Shown here piece after piece: positions 7,803 through 17,562 of a DNA stretch of 64,000 nt (the first letter of the stretch is position 1; each line of letters starts with the position of its first letter). The notes under the pieces were generated by a model that saw only the letters and a list, made by a program, of their open reading frames with translations, ran no database searches and was not told the DNA's origin. The position numbers and the translations under genes are program-made. The stretch is from Candidatus Manganitrophaceae bacterium (GTDB taxonomy: Bacteria > Nitrospirota > Nitrospiria > SBBL01 > JAADHI01): NCBI GenBank assembly GCA_012960925.1, contig DUAG01000011.1:95325-159324 (forward strand), given 5' to 3'.

Positions 7803-9236
7803 CTAATAAACTCCGATGTCGAGGTAGCTCCGTGAAATCTTATTCAGCGCAACCACATAGGCGGCGGTACGATAATTATCGACTGCTTTCAAAGAATTTT
7901 TCGTCTCGAAGATCTCTTGAAGGGCCATCCGCATGGAATCATCCAGGCCGGACCGAACCAAATCCACTTCCTGAGGTCCACTTGCGAGTTCCTCTTTCAC
8001 GGATTTACGAAGCACTTTTCCAGACAGACGTTCTAAAGCACTCGCAAACTGAAGACCTTTTGCTTCTTCGAAGCGGCGTTGCATTCGCCCGAAACGGATA
8101 TGAGAGATGTTTCGCACCCACTCAAAATAGGAGACAATCACACCTCCAGCATTTAGATAAGTATCGGGAAGAATCGTTACGCCGTTTTTGTTAAGAACCT
8201 GATCGGCTTCAAAAGTGACAGGACCATTTGCAGCCTCCGCAATCAATTTGGCCTTGATCCGGTGGGCATTCTTCTTTGTAATCTGTGCCTCCAGTGCGGC
8301 AGGAATCAGAATATCGCATTCTATTTCCAATGGTTTCTGCCCCGCCTTTTTGTCCAGGAACTCAACACCGGCACCGGGATAACCTTTTAATGTTCCCTTC
8401 TCAATCATGTACTGATGCACTTTTTCGACAGGGAGACCCTGTTTTTTTCCTCCTGATTTATCGATCAGTACACCCTCCCGTTCGATAATTGCGATGATTT
8501 TTACACCATCTTCTTCAGAGAGGAATTTTGAAGCATGATATCCAACATTTCCTAATCCCTGAATCACAATCTTTTTACCGCCAAGTCCCTTGGAGAGACG
8601 AGCCGCCTTTACCGCCTTCGCATTGCGAAAGAACTCTCTCAGCCCGTATTGGACGCCCCGGCCGGTGGCCTCAGTCCTTCCCCGGATGCCGCCATGCGCA
8701 ACAGGCTTGCCCGTCACACAGGCCGTAAAATTAATGTCTTCCGGGACAAGGTGTTTGTATGTATCCGCCATCCAGGCCATTTCTCGCTCACCCGTTCCCA
8801 TATCCGGAGCAGGGACATTGGTTGCGGGACTCAGGAAGCCTTTCCGGGTCAGCTCCAGGGTAAAACGGCGCGTGATCGCTTGCATTTCATCACGGGTGTA
8901 CTTTGTGGGATCAATCAATAACCCCCCTTTTGAACCTCCGAAGGGAACATCGACAATGGCACACTTATAGGTCATCAAGGCGGCCAGGGCTTCGACCTCA
9001 TTTTGATTCACAAAAGTCGCGTAACGGATCCCCCCTTTTGCCGGGAGCCGATGCGTGCTGTGAACTGCCCGCCATCCGGTAAACACCTCGACCTTGCCAC
9101 GTACCTTCACCGGAAATTGAACTTTGAGTACGGAGTTGCACGCTTTTAATGCCTTCGCAACCCCCTCATCCAGACCCAGCACACGAATCGCGCCGTCGAC
9201 CATTGCGTTGACACTTTCTCTAAATGATAACTCCAC
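7803..9236 (-). CDS. Glutamate dehydrogenase (Glu/Leu/Phe/Val family)
   Basis: This cytoplasmic enzyme interconverts glutamate and 2-oxoglutarate plus ammonia using NAD(P). The 477-residue protein shows the substrate-binding LPAKGGIRY, the catalytic-lysine segment VDVPFGGSKGG, the PAPDMGTGEREMAWM loop and a Rossmann motif IQGLGNVGYHA. The start is GTG at 9236, with GAAGGAG six bases upstream. The family also contains leucine and phenylalanine dehydrogenases. Length and the PAPDMGT motif favour glutamate dehydrogenase. No promoter was obvious in the 280 nt between it and nrdJ. Confidence 0.93.
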   Translation of the reverse strand: MELSFRESVNAMVDGAIRVLGLDEGVAKALKACNSVLKVQFPVKVRGKVEVFTGWRAVHSTHRLPAKGGIRYATFVNQNEVEALAALMTYKCAIVDVPFGGSKGGLLIDPTKYTRDEMQAITRRFTLELTRKGFLSPATNVPAPDMGTGEREMAWMADTYKHLVPEDINFTACVTGKPVAHGGIRGRTEATGRGVQYGLREFFRNAKAVKAARLSKGLGGKKIVIQGLGNVGYHASKFLSEEDGVKIIAIIEREGVLIDKSGGKKQGLPVEKVHQYMIEKGTLKGYPGAGVEFLDKKAGQKPLEIECDILIPAALEAQITKKNAHRIKAKLIAEAANGPVTFEADQVLNKNGVTILPDTYLNAGGVIVSYFEWVRNISHIRFGRMQRRFEEAKGLQFASALERLSGKVLRKSVKEELASGPQEVDLVRSGLDDSMRMALQEIFETKNSLKAVDNYRTAAYVVALNKISRSYLDIGVY

Positions 9237-9516
9237 TATCTTCTCCTTCGGCTACGCGTCACCCGCCTCATCAAAACGCTGAACAACAATTCTTACGATA
9301 TACACCCAAGGTCAAATATTCCCAGACCGCACATCCCGGTTAAACAATGACATCCCATTTCAGAAGAATACCATATTTAAATAAACCGTCAATTAATATC
9401 GTAATGTAGTCATCTGGTTCAGGATTTTAAAAAAGCCGTGCTCAGAGTGAGGGGAGTAAGGCGCAACCCCACCTTCGTTTTGGCAGGTGTAATTTATTTC
9501 GCGACCCACTATTCCC

Positions 9517-11991
9517 TTAATAACACCGGGAATAGCCGCAGAAGTGGCATTTCTCGCAGCCTTCTCCGAATTCGAGTTCGAGGCCGCATTCGGGGCAGGG
9601 GAAGATGACCTTTTGGATGTGTGTGGTGGGGTCTTCGAGGACCGCAGCAGTCTGCGCTGCACCGTTTGTTGCGCCATTTGTCGCGCCAGTCGTTGACCCG
9701 TTTGTTGTACCGTTCAGTTCACCCTCGGGGTAGCGCGCTTCCGCCACCTTGTTTCCAAGATCCTGGTTGAAGATCTTGGCGATGGCGTCTGAGCAGGAAA
9801 GGACCTTTTCTTTCCCGATCCCGAAGGGCTTGTTGCAGCGGATTCCGATCAGCTGCTTGACAATATCCCGTGGCGTCACACCTGCGCGCATGCAGAGGGA
9901 GATAAGGCGGCCAATGGCCTCGTTAAACGAACCTTCGCAACCCCCGGCCTTTCCCATGGTCGCAAAGGCTTCAAAGGGATGCTCTGTTTCATCCCGGTTT
10001 ACCGTCAGGTAGAGGTCGCCGCACGAGGTCCGCTTTCGGGTTGTCGTTCCGGTCATTACCTCGGGACGGGGGCGCGGGGCAATCATGGAGAGGGGAGAAT
10101 CGCCATTGCCATTGCCATTCCCATTCACTTCAGGTTTTGTTTCAGGCGGCGCAGAAACAGCGGCCTTTTCCTCGACCTTTTTTGATTTTCCGACATTCAT
10201 CACCTGATCGGGACGGGCCCCATCGCGATAAACGGTAATCCCTTTGCAGCCCAACCGATAGGCCAGGAGGTAGGCCTTCTTGATTTCTTCAGTGGTGGCC
10301 GTGGTTGGAAGATTGATCGTCTTGCTGACGGCGGAGTCGGTAAATTCCTGAAAGGCCGCCTGCATCCGGACGTGCCATTCTGGGGCAATTCCGTGGGAGG
10401 TAATGAAGACCTTCTGCCAATGTTCCGGCACCTGGGCAATCCCCTGGACGGAGCCGCGATTGGCAAGAATCTTGTCGAGCAGATCCTCGCTGTAAAACTC
10501 CTCCCGCTTGGCCACCTCGACAAAATAGTCCTGGACATAAGGCAGATGCTCCCCATCCATCACATTTTTGTACCAGATCAGCGAAAACTCCGGCTCACAT
10601 CCCCCGGAGGTATCTGCAATCATCGAAATCGTTCCGGTCGGCGCGACCGTGGTGATATACGAGTTGCGAACGCGCTCGTCCCGGTGCTCGTGGAGGGATC
10701 CCTCCCAGTTTGCATAGACACCCCGTTCTTCCGCAAGTTGGGTCGAGGCCTCATATCCGACACGCTGGATGAAGCCCATTACTTCCCGCGCCATCTGGAT
10801 ACCCTCTTCAGTGTGATAGGGGACTTCCAGCTTGTAGAGCATTCGCGAGAACCCCATGACCCCCAGACCAATCTTTCGGTTCGCCTTTGTGATCATTTCA
10901 ATCTCACGAATCGGATACCGGTTCATATCAATCACATTATCGAGAAAATGAACGGCCGTCCGGATCGTCTTTCCCAGTGTGCACCAATCGATCTCATATC
11001 GTCCATTGTCTTCCAGGAGGTGGGCTTCAAGATTAATGCTTCCCAGATTACAGCTTTCATAGGGAAGGAGCGGCTGTTCGCCACAGGGATTAGTGGCCTC
11101 CATCTCCGCAACCTTTGGAGTGGGATTGGCACGATTGGTCACGTCGATAAAAAAGAGACCCGGTTCACCCGTTTTCCAGGCCTGCTCCGCAATCTGGTCC
11201 ATAACCTCTGTTGCCGAGATTTCCTTCACGACACTTCCGTCGCGCGGAGAGATCAAGGCATAATCCTCTCCCTTCTCATAAGCCGCCATAAACCGGTCCG
11301 TTAGCGCCACGGAGATATTAAAATTGGTAATCTCTTTCGTATCTGCCTTGCATGAAATAAAATCGAGGATATCAGGATGGTCGACACGCAAGATCCCCAT
11401 GTTGGCCCCACGCCGCGTGCCGCCCTGCTTGACGGCCTCAGTGGCATGGTTAAAGACCTTCATAAAGGAGACCGGCCCTGAGGCGACCCCGCCGGTCGTC
11501 CGGACAATATCGTTCTTCGGTCGAAGCCGGGAAAACGAAAATCCGGTGCCCCCGCCAGTCTTATGGATAATGGCCGCCTGCTTGACGGTTTCAAAGATCG
11601 ACTCCATCGAATCGACGATCGGCAAGACAAAACAGGCCGACAGTTGCTGGAGATCCCGGCCGGCATTCATCAATGTGGGAGAATTAGGAAGGAACCTGAA
11701 CTGGGACATCATGTCGTAAAAGACCTCTTCGAGCACGGTAACATTGGCCTGCGGATTGTAGCTACGGTCTCCCTCTGCAATATTCCCGGCCACGCGACGA
11801 AAAAGGTCTTCAGGACTTTCAATGACCTCTCCTTGTTCATTCTTCCTGAGATAGCGTTTTTCCAAGACACGAAGGGCATTCGGGGCCATTCCTAAACTGG
11901 TTTGGCGTCCTTTCGGCTCACACGGTGCAACTCCGCCCTCAAGGGTCAATTTCCCCTCCTCGCTCTTACTGCTTCCCTGTATCATTTCCAC
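9517..11991 (-). CDS. nrdJ: Adenosylcobalamin-dependent (class II) ribonucleoside-diphosphate reductase
   Basis: This enzyme makes deoxyribonucleotides with a B12-generated thiyl radical and works with or without oxygen. The 824-residue protein has an N-terminal segment, then NSPTLMNAGR. The active-site region is NPCGEQPLLPYESCNLGSIN (about residues 310-330) and the loop APTGTISMIADTSGGCEP follows. After residue 620 come low-complexity linkers rich in NG and TNGAT repeats. A C-terminal cysteine-rich ribbon (CPECGLE, CEKCHFCGYSRC) probably holds the redox cysteines. The GTG start at 11991 has GGAGG six bases upstream; an ATG two codons later is possible. A weak 8-bp hairpin (9509-9535) spans the stop codon and has no T-tract. 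Confidence 0.97.
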   Translation of the reverse strand: MEMIQGSSKSEEGKLTLEGGVAPCEPKGRQTSLGMAPNALRVLEKRYLRKNEQGEVIESPEDLFRRVAGNIAEGDRSYNPQANVTVLEEVFYDMMSQFRFLPNSPTLMNAGRDLQQLSACFVLPIVDSMESIFETVKQAAIIHKTGGGTGFSFSRLRPKNDIVRTTGGVASGPVSFMKVFNHATEAVKQGGTRRGANMGILRVDHPDILDFISCKADTKEITNFNISVALTDRFMAAYEKGEDYALISPRDGSVVKEISATEVMDQIAEQAWKTGEPGLFFIDVTNRANPTPKVAEMEATNPCGEQPLLPYESCNLGSINLEAHLLEDNGRYEIDWCTLGKTIRTAVHFLDNVIDMNRYPIREIEMITKANRKIGLGVMGFSRMLYKLEVPYHTEEGIQMAREVMGFIQRVGYEASTQLAEERGVYANWEGSLHEHRDERVRNSYITTVAPTGTISMIADTSGGCEPEFSLIWYKNVMDGEHLPYVQDYFVEVAKREEFYSEDLLDKILANRGSVQGIAQVPEHWQKVFITSHGIAPEWHVRMQAAFQEFTDSAVSKTINLPTTATTEEIKKAYLLAYRLGCKGITVYRDGARPDQVMNVGKSKKVEEKAAVSAPPETKPEVNGNGNGNGDSPLSMIAPRPRPEVMTGTTTRKRTSCGDLYLTVNRDETEHPFEAFATMGKAGGCEGSFNEAIGRLISLCMRAGVTPRDIVKQLIGIRCNKPFGIGKEKVLSCSDAIAKIFNQDLGNKVAEARYPEGELNGTTNGSTTGATNGATNGAAQTAAVLEDPTTHIQKVIFPCPECGLELEFGEGCEKCHFCGYSRCY

Positions 11992-12297
11992 TGATCTCCT
12001 CCTTTTTCAGCCTGATGAATGCCCTGAATGAGTGTAGTCTTTCGAATTTATGATCGTCAAGCCTTCCTGTAAGTAGAGAACCAAAACAAACCGCCCGGAA
12101 CATCTTGAGCGATTCAGAAAGCAAAACCAAGCCACAAAATCAGACCCTGATGAACGTATCAAAAGTGTTTCTGATGTTAAAAGAACCTTCCTTTTTTGTC
12201 AAGGAGAAAACACCAGATATGGAGAAAAAAATGAGGGAGACAACATTATGTTGTGGAATTTCTGAAGATAAACTGTTGATAAGATGTGGTCAGGGTC
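11992..12297. promoter_or_regulatory. nrdJ upstream region with a 15-bp palindrome and a DnaA-box-like site
   Basis: These 306 bases contain no gene. Positions 12240-12254 read ACAACATTATGTTGT, a palindrome broken only at its central base. It has the size and AT-rich core of NrdR or similar repressor sites, but it does not match the NrdR consensus exactly. TGTTGATAA at 12274-12282 is one mismatch from the complement of a DnaA box (TTATCCACA). No B12 riboswitch core was recognised. Confidence 0.4.
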
Positions 12298-13239
12298 CTA
12301 ATCAATCCTGAAATAAAGAAGTTTTGTCTTGGTCCCCTTCCGTTGAATAATGGCATGGGCGATCTTTTTCGTATCATGAACCGTCCCTTCGGCCCTCAGC
12401 GAAAAGACATTACTTCGGGTCTTGATCCAGTTGATACTCGCGGCCATCGTCATCCGGACCTTTGTATCCGGCAGGAGGTGCTCCTTAAACCGTGCAGGAG
12501 ATTCAAACGGACGTTTACGCATCAGTCGTCCGGCCTCTGAATCATCGATTCCCCGATCGAGGCTCTGGAGAACAAGAGAATTCGCGGTATTGATGTTGAT
12601 TTGTCCCGCACCATAGATGGTCACATAGGGTTTAATCCTGCGGTAAATCTCATCCGTGATTCCTTTCACCATGTGAAGCTCCGCCAAGGTTGCAAGCGGG
12701 CCGTTCCTGGCAGAATAAGCCGGATCAAGACCGAGATAATAGCCTTCCTCCGCTCCCGAGGAAGAGACCGTCTCGGAATCGGGATCGATCCAGTCGATCA
12801 CCGGATCTACCCGGTCCGGATCAATGTCAAGAAGTTCAAAGAGGAGACGGAGTTGATCTCGCCTCGCCTGATTCACCTTTCCTTCCTTTCCCTGAATCAG
12901 CTTGTTCAGATTTATTTTTCCTTCTTCATCAACGATGATCCCGCTCAAGGTTCCATCCCCCAGTGCGTATTCCGGGATCGGAAAGGCCCAGAGTTCATCC
13001 AGTCCATCATAACGATTGCTTGTCTTGACATCATCTTTGAGGATCGCCTCGGCTGCAGAAACAGCAGAACGGGCCAGATAAAAGGCCTTGAGGTCATCAC
13101 GAAAATTACCGGCAGCACGCAGATCTGTGCGGGTATAAAAATCGGTCTCCAGGACAATCACCACGAGGAGGAGCAGGATCAAGAGGCTGAGAATCAGCGC
13201 GAAACCTCCCTGGTTACCCTGAATTTTACGAAGCTTCAT
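12298..13239 (-). CDS. gspK: Type II secretion minor pseudopilin GspK
   Basis: GspK caps the tip of the T2SS pseudopilus with GspI and GspJ. The 313-residue protein has a short leader (KIQGNQGGFALILSLLIL) with a G|F prepilin peptidase site and a hydrophobic N-helix. The large globular domain follows, with VIDWIDPDSE and INININTANS, the calcium/helix-hairpin region typical of GspK. The start overlaps gspM by 4 nt. It is the last gene of the operon; canonical operons place gspK directly after gspJ. Confidence 0.9.
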   Translation of the reverse strand: MKLRKIQGNQGGFALILSLLILLLLVVIVLETDFYTRTDLRAAGNFRDDLKAFYLARSAVSAAEAILKDDVKTSNRYDGLDELWAFPIPEYALGDGTLSGIIVDEEGKINLNKLIQGKEGKVNQARRDQLRLLFELLDIDPDRVDPVIDWIDPDSETVSSSGAEEGYYLGLDPAYSARNGPLATLAELHMVKGITDEIYRRIKPYVTIYGAGQININTANSLVLQSLDRGIDDSEAGRLMRKRPFESPARFKEHLLPDTKVRMTMAASINWIKTRSNVFSLRAEGTVHDTKKIAHAIIQRKGTKTKLLYFRID

Positions 13240-13823
13240 TTCCGCATGGCCTGGGAAACACCCTTCTCATAGGAAGAAACAAGAAAAGTAATATCCATCA
13301 GGGTCGGATCGGAAAACCGGGTTTTCAAAGACAAGCGCTTGATACGCAAGGCGTAAGGCGCCGCTTCAATGGCATTCAGAAAAGGGATAACCCTGGCCAG
13401 GGTTACATTCTGAACCTTCACCTCAACCAGGATCTCACGGTAGGACGCATGGATCTGGGGCGCCAGGGGACGAATATAGGCAATGTTGCCACGGATCTGA
13501 TTTCTTGCGGCCTTTTCTTCCAGAAAGGAGAGGGGGGAGAACTCATTTTCCGATGGAAGGTGTTCTTCGACCTTTCGAATTTCCTCCGAAATACGGAAGT
13601 ACTCGTCCTTTAACGCGGCAATTTCCCGGACCTCATTCTCTTTTCGAGGGATCAAACGCTCCAGCAGGGTCATCCTCTCCCAGGCCGGGGCAAAGAAATT
13701 TGCATAGCCGATCAGGAGGAGGGCCACCAGACTGCCTCCGCCAAGGACCCATCTTTCCCTTGAAGAAAGACGCCTGAAAGACCGATCAATTTCCCTAAGA
13801 AAGCCGTTTCCCATTTCCCTCAC
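13236..13823 (-). CDS. gspM: Type II secretion inner-membrane protein GspM (PilO-like)
   Basis: This bitopic inner-membrane protein stabilises GspL in the assembly platform. The 195-residue protein has one transmembrane helix (WVLGGGSLVALLLIGYANFF, about residues 26-45), a coiled-coil stretch and a periplasmic ferredoxin-like domain. Sequence similarity in this family is low, so the call rests on topology and on its place between gspL and gspK. It overlaps the end of gspL by 29 nt. Confidence 0.82.
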   Translation of the reverse strand: MREMGNGFLREIDRSFRRLSSRERWVLGGGSLVALLLIGYANFFAPAWERMTLLERLIPRKENEVREIAALKDEYFRISEEIRKVEEHLPSENEFSPLSFLEEKAARNQIRGNIAYIRPLAPQIHASYREILVEVKVQNVTLARVIPFLNAIEAAPYALRIKRLSLKTRFSDPTLMDITFLVSSYEKGVSQAMRK

Positions 13824-15513
13824 CCTGATCCAGTCTCTTCATTTTAATCCGAAAACGGACCTGGGATTGGTCCGCCATTACCTTGGCATCACTGACACTG
13901 ACCTCCCGAAACCGCTTGGCTTTCAGAAATCCGTTACGGATTCGGTCAACGGAATCAAATGAATCCGTCCGGGCCAGAATGCGGACATTCTCCCCATCGA
14001 TCACCAGTTCCTGAACATCGATCCTCACCTCTTTAGGAACACGGGACGTAATTTCCTGCAGCACCTTCAAGGGACTTTCCTCCCCCACACCCAGGAAGTC
14101 TCCGGTTCTCTTGAGTACCTCGATCTCCACGCGGGCCTGTTCAACTTCATTCATGACATTTCTGACCCCGGGGAAGGTTTCAAGAAAGGTTTTCCGAAGC
14201 TCCTCTTTCAAGTCGCGGTAACGCTGCTCTTTGTGGTCATATCGAAGATAAAGGTCTCCCACGATCAGAGCAAAAAGCAAAAGAGCGACGAAACCGATCG
14301 AGGCAAGCCTGTTTCTCCTCTCGATCGTCTCTTTGCCATAGACAAACTCCCCCTGGCGAAAGTTAATCTGTGTCCCTTCCTTCGGCAGGAGGGCAAGACC
14401 GAGGCCCATATGATAGGTATGGAATATTGAGGGCGTGTCCAGGATCTCCAAACCCGCCATCGAGAACCCCTCACGGTCCGGGCCACCCCTCCGGGAAGAA
14501 TCCATATCGAGAGTCTCTGCCAGAATTTCCTTGAGTCCCTTGAGTGTGCCGCCCCCGCCGCAGAGCGTGAGCAACCCCTCCACCGTCTCACCCCGGGGAG
14601 AGTTAGATGTCCGAAAATATCGCAGGCTCTTTTCAATTTCGGTCAGCCAGGGTTCGATCGCCTGCTTAACACATGCAACGGCCTCAATGGATTCTGGGGC
14701 CTGTTCCGCCTTGTCCAGACGGATCTCCTGCTTCAATTTCTCGGCTTCCGCCACGGAAAGCTCAAATGCCCTTCCCAGTGCGTCTGTAATAAGTCTCCCC
14801 CCCATCGGAAGGGTTCGAACCCCACTGAGCCTCCCTCCCTGAATGAAAGAGAGAACCGTTTTGGCCGTGCCGACATCAATCACGAAATGCGCATCTAAAC
14901 CTGTGCCCTGGCTCGAATCCCCTGAGGCCTCTTCCCGATGTTCAATAAAATGTTGAGAGAAGGCCTTCAGTGCGATGGCATCGATGCTGACCCAGGCCGG
15001 ATCGATGCCCACAGACTGCAAGCCCTGTAAGTAGGTCTGCAATACTGTTTTGCGTACAGTCGATACCAAAAGATGAGAACGACGCGCCCCGGCCTCATTC
15101 GCAGATTCATTCTCTTCCTCTGAACCCCCTTCCTCGGTGGCAAGTACCTGATAATCAATCGCAACCTCCTCCAGATCGAAGGGGAGCGTACTCTCCATTT
15201 CATAGGGAACAACCTGTTTCAATTTTTTCGGATCGGTAAAAGGAAGGGTCATCTTCCGGGTTGAAACAAGGTGCCCTGGCAGAGACACGCAAATCATCTC
15301 CCCCGGCCGGATGAGTCCTTCTGAAACCATCTCCGCCAATGCTTCAATCTGGCCCGCGCACAGGGGTGCGGCCTCCGAGAGATCTCCTTCCTCCTTTGGG
15401 AAAACCTTTTGCTCAAAAATCCTGAGCAGGCGAAGGCCTCTAAATCCCTCCGTAATCCGTACCCCCCTGATTGCAGAGGATCCGATATCAAGACCGAGTA
15501 TTGTTTGTCCCAT
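13795..15513 (-). CDS. gspL: Type II secretion platform protein GspL (PilM/PilN-like)
   Basis: GspL recruits the GspE ATPase to the inner membrane. The cytoplasmic part (residues 1-about 390) is an actin-like ATPase fold resembling PilM: TILGLDIGSSAIRGVRI at the start, FVIDVGTAKTVLSFIQGG and LTLCGGGGTLKGL. A transmembrane helix (LASIGFVALLLFALIVGDLYL) leads to a periplasmic PilN-like domain. At 572 residues it is longer than enterobacterial GspL (about 400), as in other PilM-PilN-type fusions. The ATG at 15513 is followed directly by the conserved core. Confidence 0.9.
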   Translation of the reverse strand: MGQTILGLDIGSSAIRGVRITEGFRGLRLLRIFEQKVFPKEEGDLSEAAPLCAGQIEALAEMVSEGLIRPGEMICVSLPGHLVSTRKMTLPFTDPKKLKQVVPYEMESTLPFDLEEVAIDYQVLATEEGGSEEENESANEAGARRSHLLVSTVRKTVLQTYLQGLQSVGIDPAWVSIDAIALKAFSQHFIEHREEASGDSSQGTGLDAHFVIDVGTAKTVLSFIQGGRLSGVRTLPMGGRLITDALGRAFELSVAEAEKLKQEIRLDKAEQAPESIEAVACVKQAIEPWLTEIEKSLRYFRTSNSPRGETVEGLLTLCGGGGTLKGLKEILAETLDMDSSRRGGPDREGFSMAGLEILDTPSIFHTYHMGLGLALLPKEGTQINFRQGEFVYGKETIERRNRLASIGFVALLLFALIVGDLYLRYDHKEQRYRDLKEELRKTFLETFPGVRNVMNEVEQARVEIEVLKRTGDFLGVGEESPLKVLQEITSRVPKEVRIDVQELVIDGENVRILARTDSFDSVDRIRNGFLKAKRFREVSVSDAKVMADQSQVRFRIKMKRLDQGEGNGKRLS

Positions 15514-15536
15514 GTAACTCCTAACTATAGCCGAAA

Positions 15537-16493
15537 TTAAGGGCTGATCGGGCGACCATTCAGCGAAATTTTGGGTCTCCGCAGAGGCCCTCTAATCCCA
15601 AGGATCAAGGATTCCCGACCGTTATATCCTTGTATAAAAAGCGTGGCCATCCGTTCAAGATCCCCCTTTGGCATGGCCTTGAGCGTCAGGGTGACCAGGC
15701 TCCCGTCGAGGGGCTTTCGAAGAATGAGATTTCCGCTTTCCGCCTGAAGATCAACTTCACTCCCCCTTGCCGAAAACTGATCCACGATAACCCGGCCCTT
15801 TCCCCACGACATCTTACCATGAATGTCTGAGAAGGAAAGCGCTCCGAGGGGAAGCGTCCATGAACCGATCTTTTCAAAACGTCCCTCCATTAAGGCAAAA
15901 GAAAGTACCCCTTTCCCATTAAAGAGATCTTGATTCATCCAATCGCTATTTCCCTCCAGATCAAGACGGCCGGACGCCCCGAAGAGGGCCAGATCAATTC
16001 TTTCCCCCTCTACGCTTAAAGCATAAGAAACCTGCTTTTCCTTCTGTGAAAGTGTGAGGTGACCTGACAATATGCCATCCCCCAGTACAATACCAAAATC
16101 GATCTCCGCGCGACGGTTCAGGAGCAACAAAAAGGGAGCCACACGCGCATCGATCGATGTGATGTTGAGGGTAAGATCTCTTCCATCCCCCGGCACCTCT
16201 GGTAAAAATGAGAGATGCGCACACCGGGTTCGAATCCCTGTCCATACCACTCGGAACGGAAAATAGAATCGGCTCTCTTCGACGGAGATTTCACATCCGG
16301 TCTCCTCCTCCAGCACAAGGATCAACTTCGACGTCAGAAGATGGAAGGGGAAGCTCAGGTACAGGAAAAGAAGGAACATCAAAAGGCCAAAAAATATATA
16401 GCCTAAAACAAGGACGGCCTTATTTTTTTTCCCTTTCAGCCAAGAAGACCTCAAAGGATTTAACGTGGAAGCGGAGTTAGGGGCTTTGCTCAT
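15537..16493 (-). CDS. gspN: Type II secretion system protein GspN
   Basis: This 318-residue protein has one N-terminal transmembrane helix (VLGYIFFGLLMFLLFLYLSF, about residues 30-49). The rest is beta-rich and periplasmic, with similarity to AsmA-like repeats (LTLNITSIDARV, DIHGKMSWGKGRVIVDQ, LTLKAMPKGDLERMATLF). GspN is an accessory component found in some T2SS lineages and its exact role is unsettled. It overlaps gspJ by 4 nt and lies 23 nt upstream of gspL. Confidence 0.8.
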   Translation of the reverse strand: MSKAPNSASTLNPLRSSWLKGKKNKAVLVLGYIFFGLLMFLLFLYLSFPFHLLTSKLILVLEEETGCEISVEESRFYFPFRVVWTGIRTRCAHLSFLPEVPGDGRDLTLNITSIDARVAPFLLLLNRRAEIDFGIVLGDGILSGHLTLSQKEKQVSYALSVEGERIDLALFGASGRLDLEGNSDWMNQDLFNGKGVLSFALMEGRFEKIGSWTLPLGALSFSDIHGKMSWGKGRVIVDQFSARGSEVDLQAESGNLILRKPLDGSLVTLTLKAMPKGDLERMATLFIQGYNGRESLILGIRGPLRRPKISLNGRPISP

Positions 16494-17179
16494 AAACGTG
16501 TGCCAACCGGCAAATCAACCCAAGTTTTGAATCGGCGGGCCTCACCCTGCTCCTTCTTAAGATAAAATTCAACTTCAATGGCCAGGGGGGGGCGATTCTT
16601 TTTCTCCTGCACATCCCATTCGTCCACCCATGTGGGACCATCGGGATCCAGGTATCTGAAGTTCAATCCATCAATCGGCTCACCAATCTCTTGAACAATA
16701 ACCCTTCCATTCGAGAGGATCGCTTCCTGGACCAGGCGCGTTTCCTGCAGATAATATGACACCGTGACCTGGTCCGATTCAGGCGCATCCCGCAGGGTCC
16801 TTCCATGGGATACCGCAGTAAATTGAAGCAGGTCATTGGGGAATTCATCCCCCTCACCCAGGCGTATGCGATCTTCTCCGCCAAAGATCAATGGGCGCGT
16901 CTCTGCTCCCCGGGTCGCAGCAGGCGTCCTCACAGTGTAGAACATGCTGAGGTCTTTCGCCAGATGATAAAATCCAAGACGGGCCAGACGGTAATCGTCC
17001 GCCTCCAACTCCATTTGCTCAGAAGTCTGGAATACCGCGCTGAACGTCCCATAGACCATAAGAAACAAGACGGAGAGAATTGCCAGTGAAATCATGATCT
17101 CGATCAGGGTGAACCCTTGAGACCTCTGAATCCAACCTGCTTTCCCGCTCATTTTCACAGAAATCCTCAAGGTCCTCAC
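16490..17179 (-). CDS. gspJ: Type II secretion minor pseudopilin GspJ
   Basis: This 229-residue tip pseudopilin has the class III signal RSQG|FTLIEIMISLAILSV at about residues 19-33, cleaved and methylated by the prepilin peptidase before Phe, with the conserved Glu at +5. The rest is a beta-rich globular domain. The basic leader is about 22 residues. It overlaps gspI by 4 nt and gspN by 4 nt, so the three are coupled. Confidence 0.88.
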   Translation of the reverse strand: MRTLRISVKMSGKAGWIQRSQGFTLIEIMISLAILSVLFLMVYGTFSAVFQTSEQMELEADDYRLARLGFYHLAKDLSMFYTVRTPAATRGAETRPLIFGGEDRIRLGEGDEFPNDLLQFTAVSHGRTLRDAPESDQVTVSYYLQETRLVQEAILSNGRVIVQEIGEPIDGLNFRYLDPDGPTWVDEWDVQEKKNRPPLAIEVEFYLKKEQGEARRFKTWVDLPVGTRL

Positions 17180-17562
17180 GCATCAAAAAGATAGACGGTA
17201 AACCGGCTCACTTCTTCGCGTTTCCCCTCTTTCCAGACAACGCTCAGGTCTAACTCGCGCACCATCTCAAAGGGGGTCTGCTTCACCTCCTGCCGCCATT
17301 TAAACTCCAGATAGGTTTCGCCAAAACCTCCTTCGCTGAAACCGAGGTCCGGAAATCCTTCCACCGAGACCTCCGTGATCTTCTGGCGCGCCAGCAGGGT
17401 GGACACCGTGATATGCCGGGAATACGAAGCCAGGGCAATATCCCGGTTACGAAGCCCCAAGAGGACCACAAAAGAAATCGAGACAACCGCCAGGGCGATC
17501 ATAATTTCGAGCAGTGTAAACCCGGACCGGAATTTTTTGGAGTTATTCCACATACTTTTCAA
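17176..17562 (-). CDS. gspI: Type II secretion minor pseudopilin GspI
   Basis: This 128-residue pseudopilin has the signal FRSG|FTLLEIMIALAVVSISF and a family-typical short globular domain. GspI nucleates the GspI-J-K tip complex. It starts within the end of gspH (20-nt overlap) and ends overlapping gspJ. An in-frame Met is three residues after the first. Either start gives a normal leader. Confidence 0.88.
   Translation of the reverse strand: MKSMWNNSKKFRSGFTLLEIMIALAVVSISFVVLLGLRNRDIALASYSRHITVSTLLARQKITEVSVEGFPDLGFSEGGFGETYLEFKWRQEVKQTPFEMVRELDLSVVWKEGKREEVSRFTVYLFDA

Noticed and set aside
10372..11304. 310-codon open frame on the plus strand
   Set aside because: It is entirely antisense to nrdJ, whose motifs are intact. 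It has no ribosome binding site or recognisable product.
12601..13272. 223-codon plus-strand open frame
   Set aside because: It is the shadow of gspK. The pseudopilin leader and family motifs are on the minus strand.
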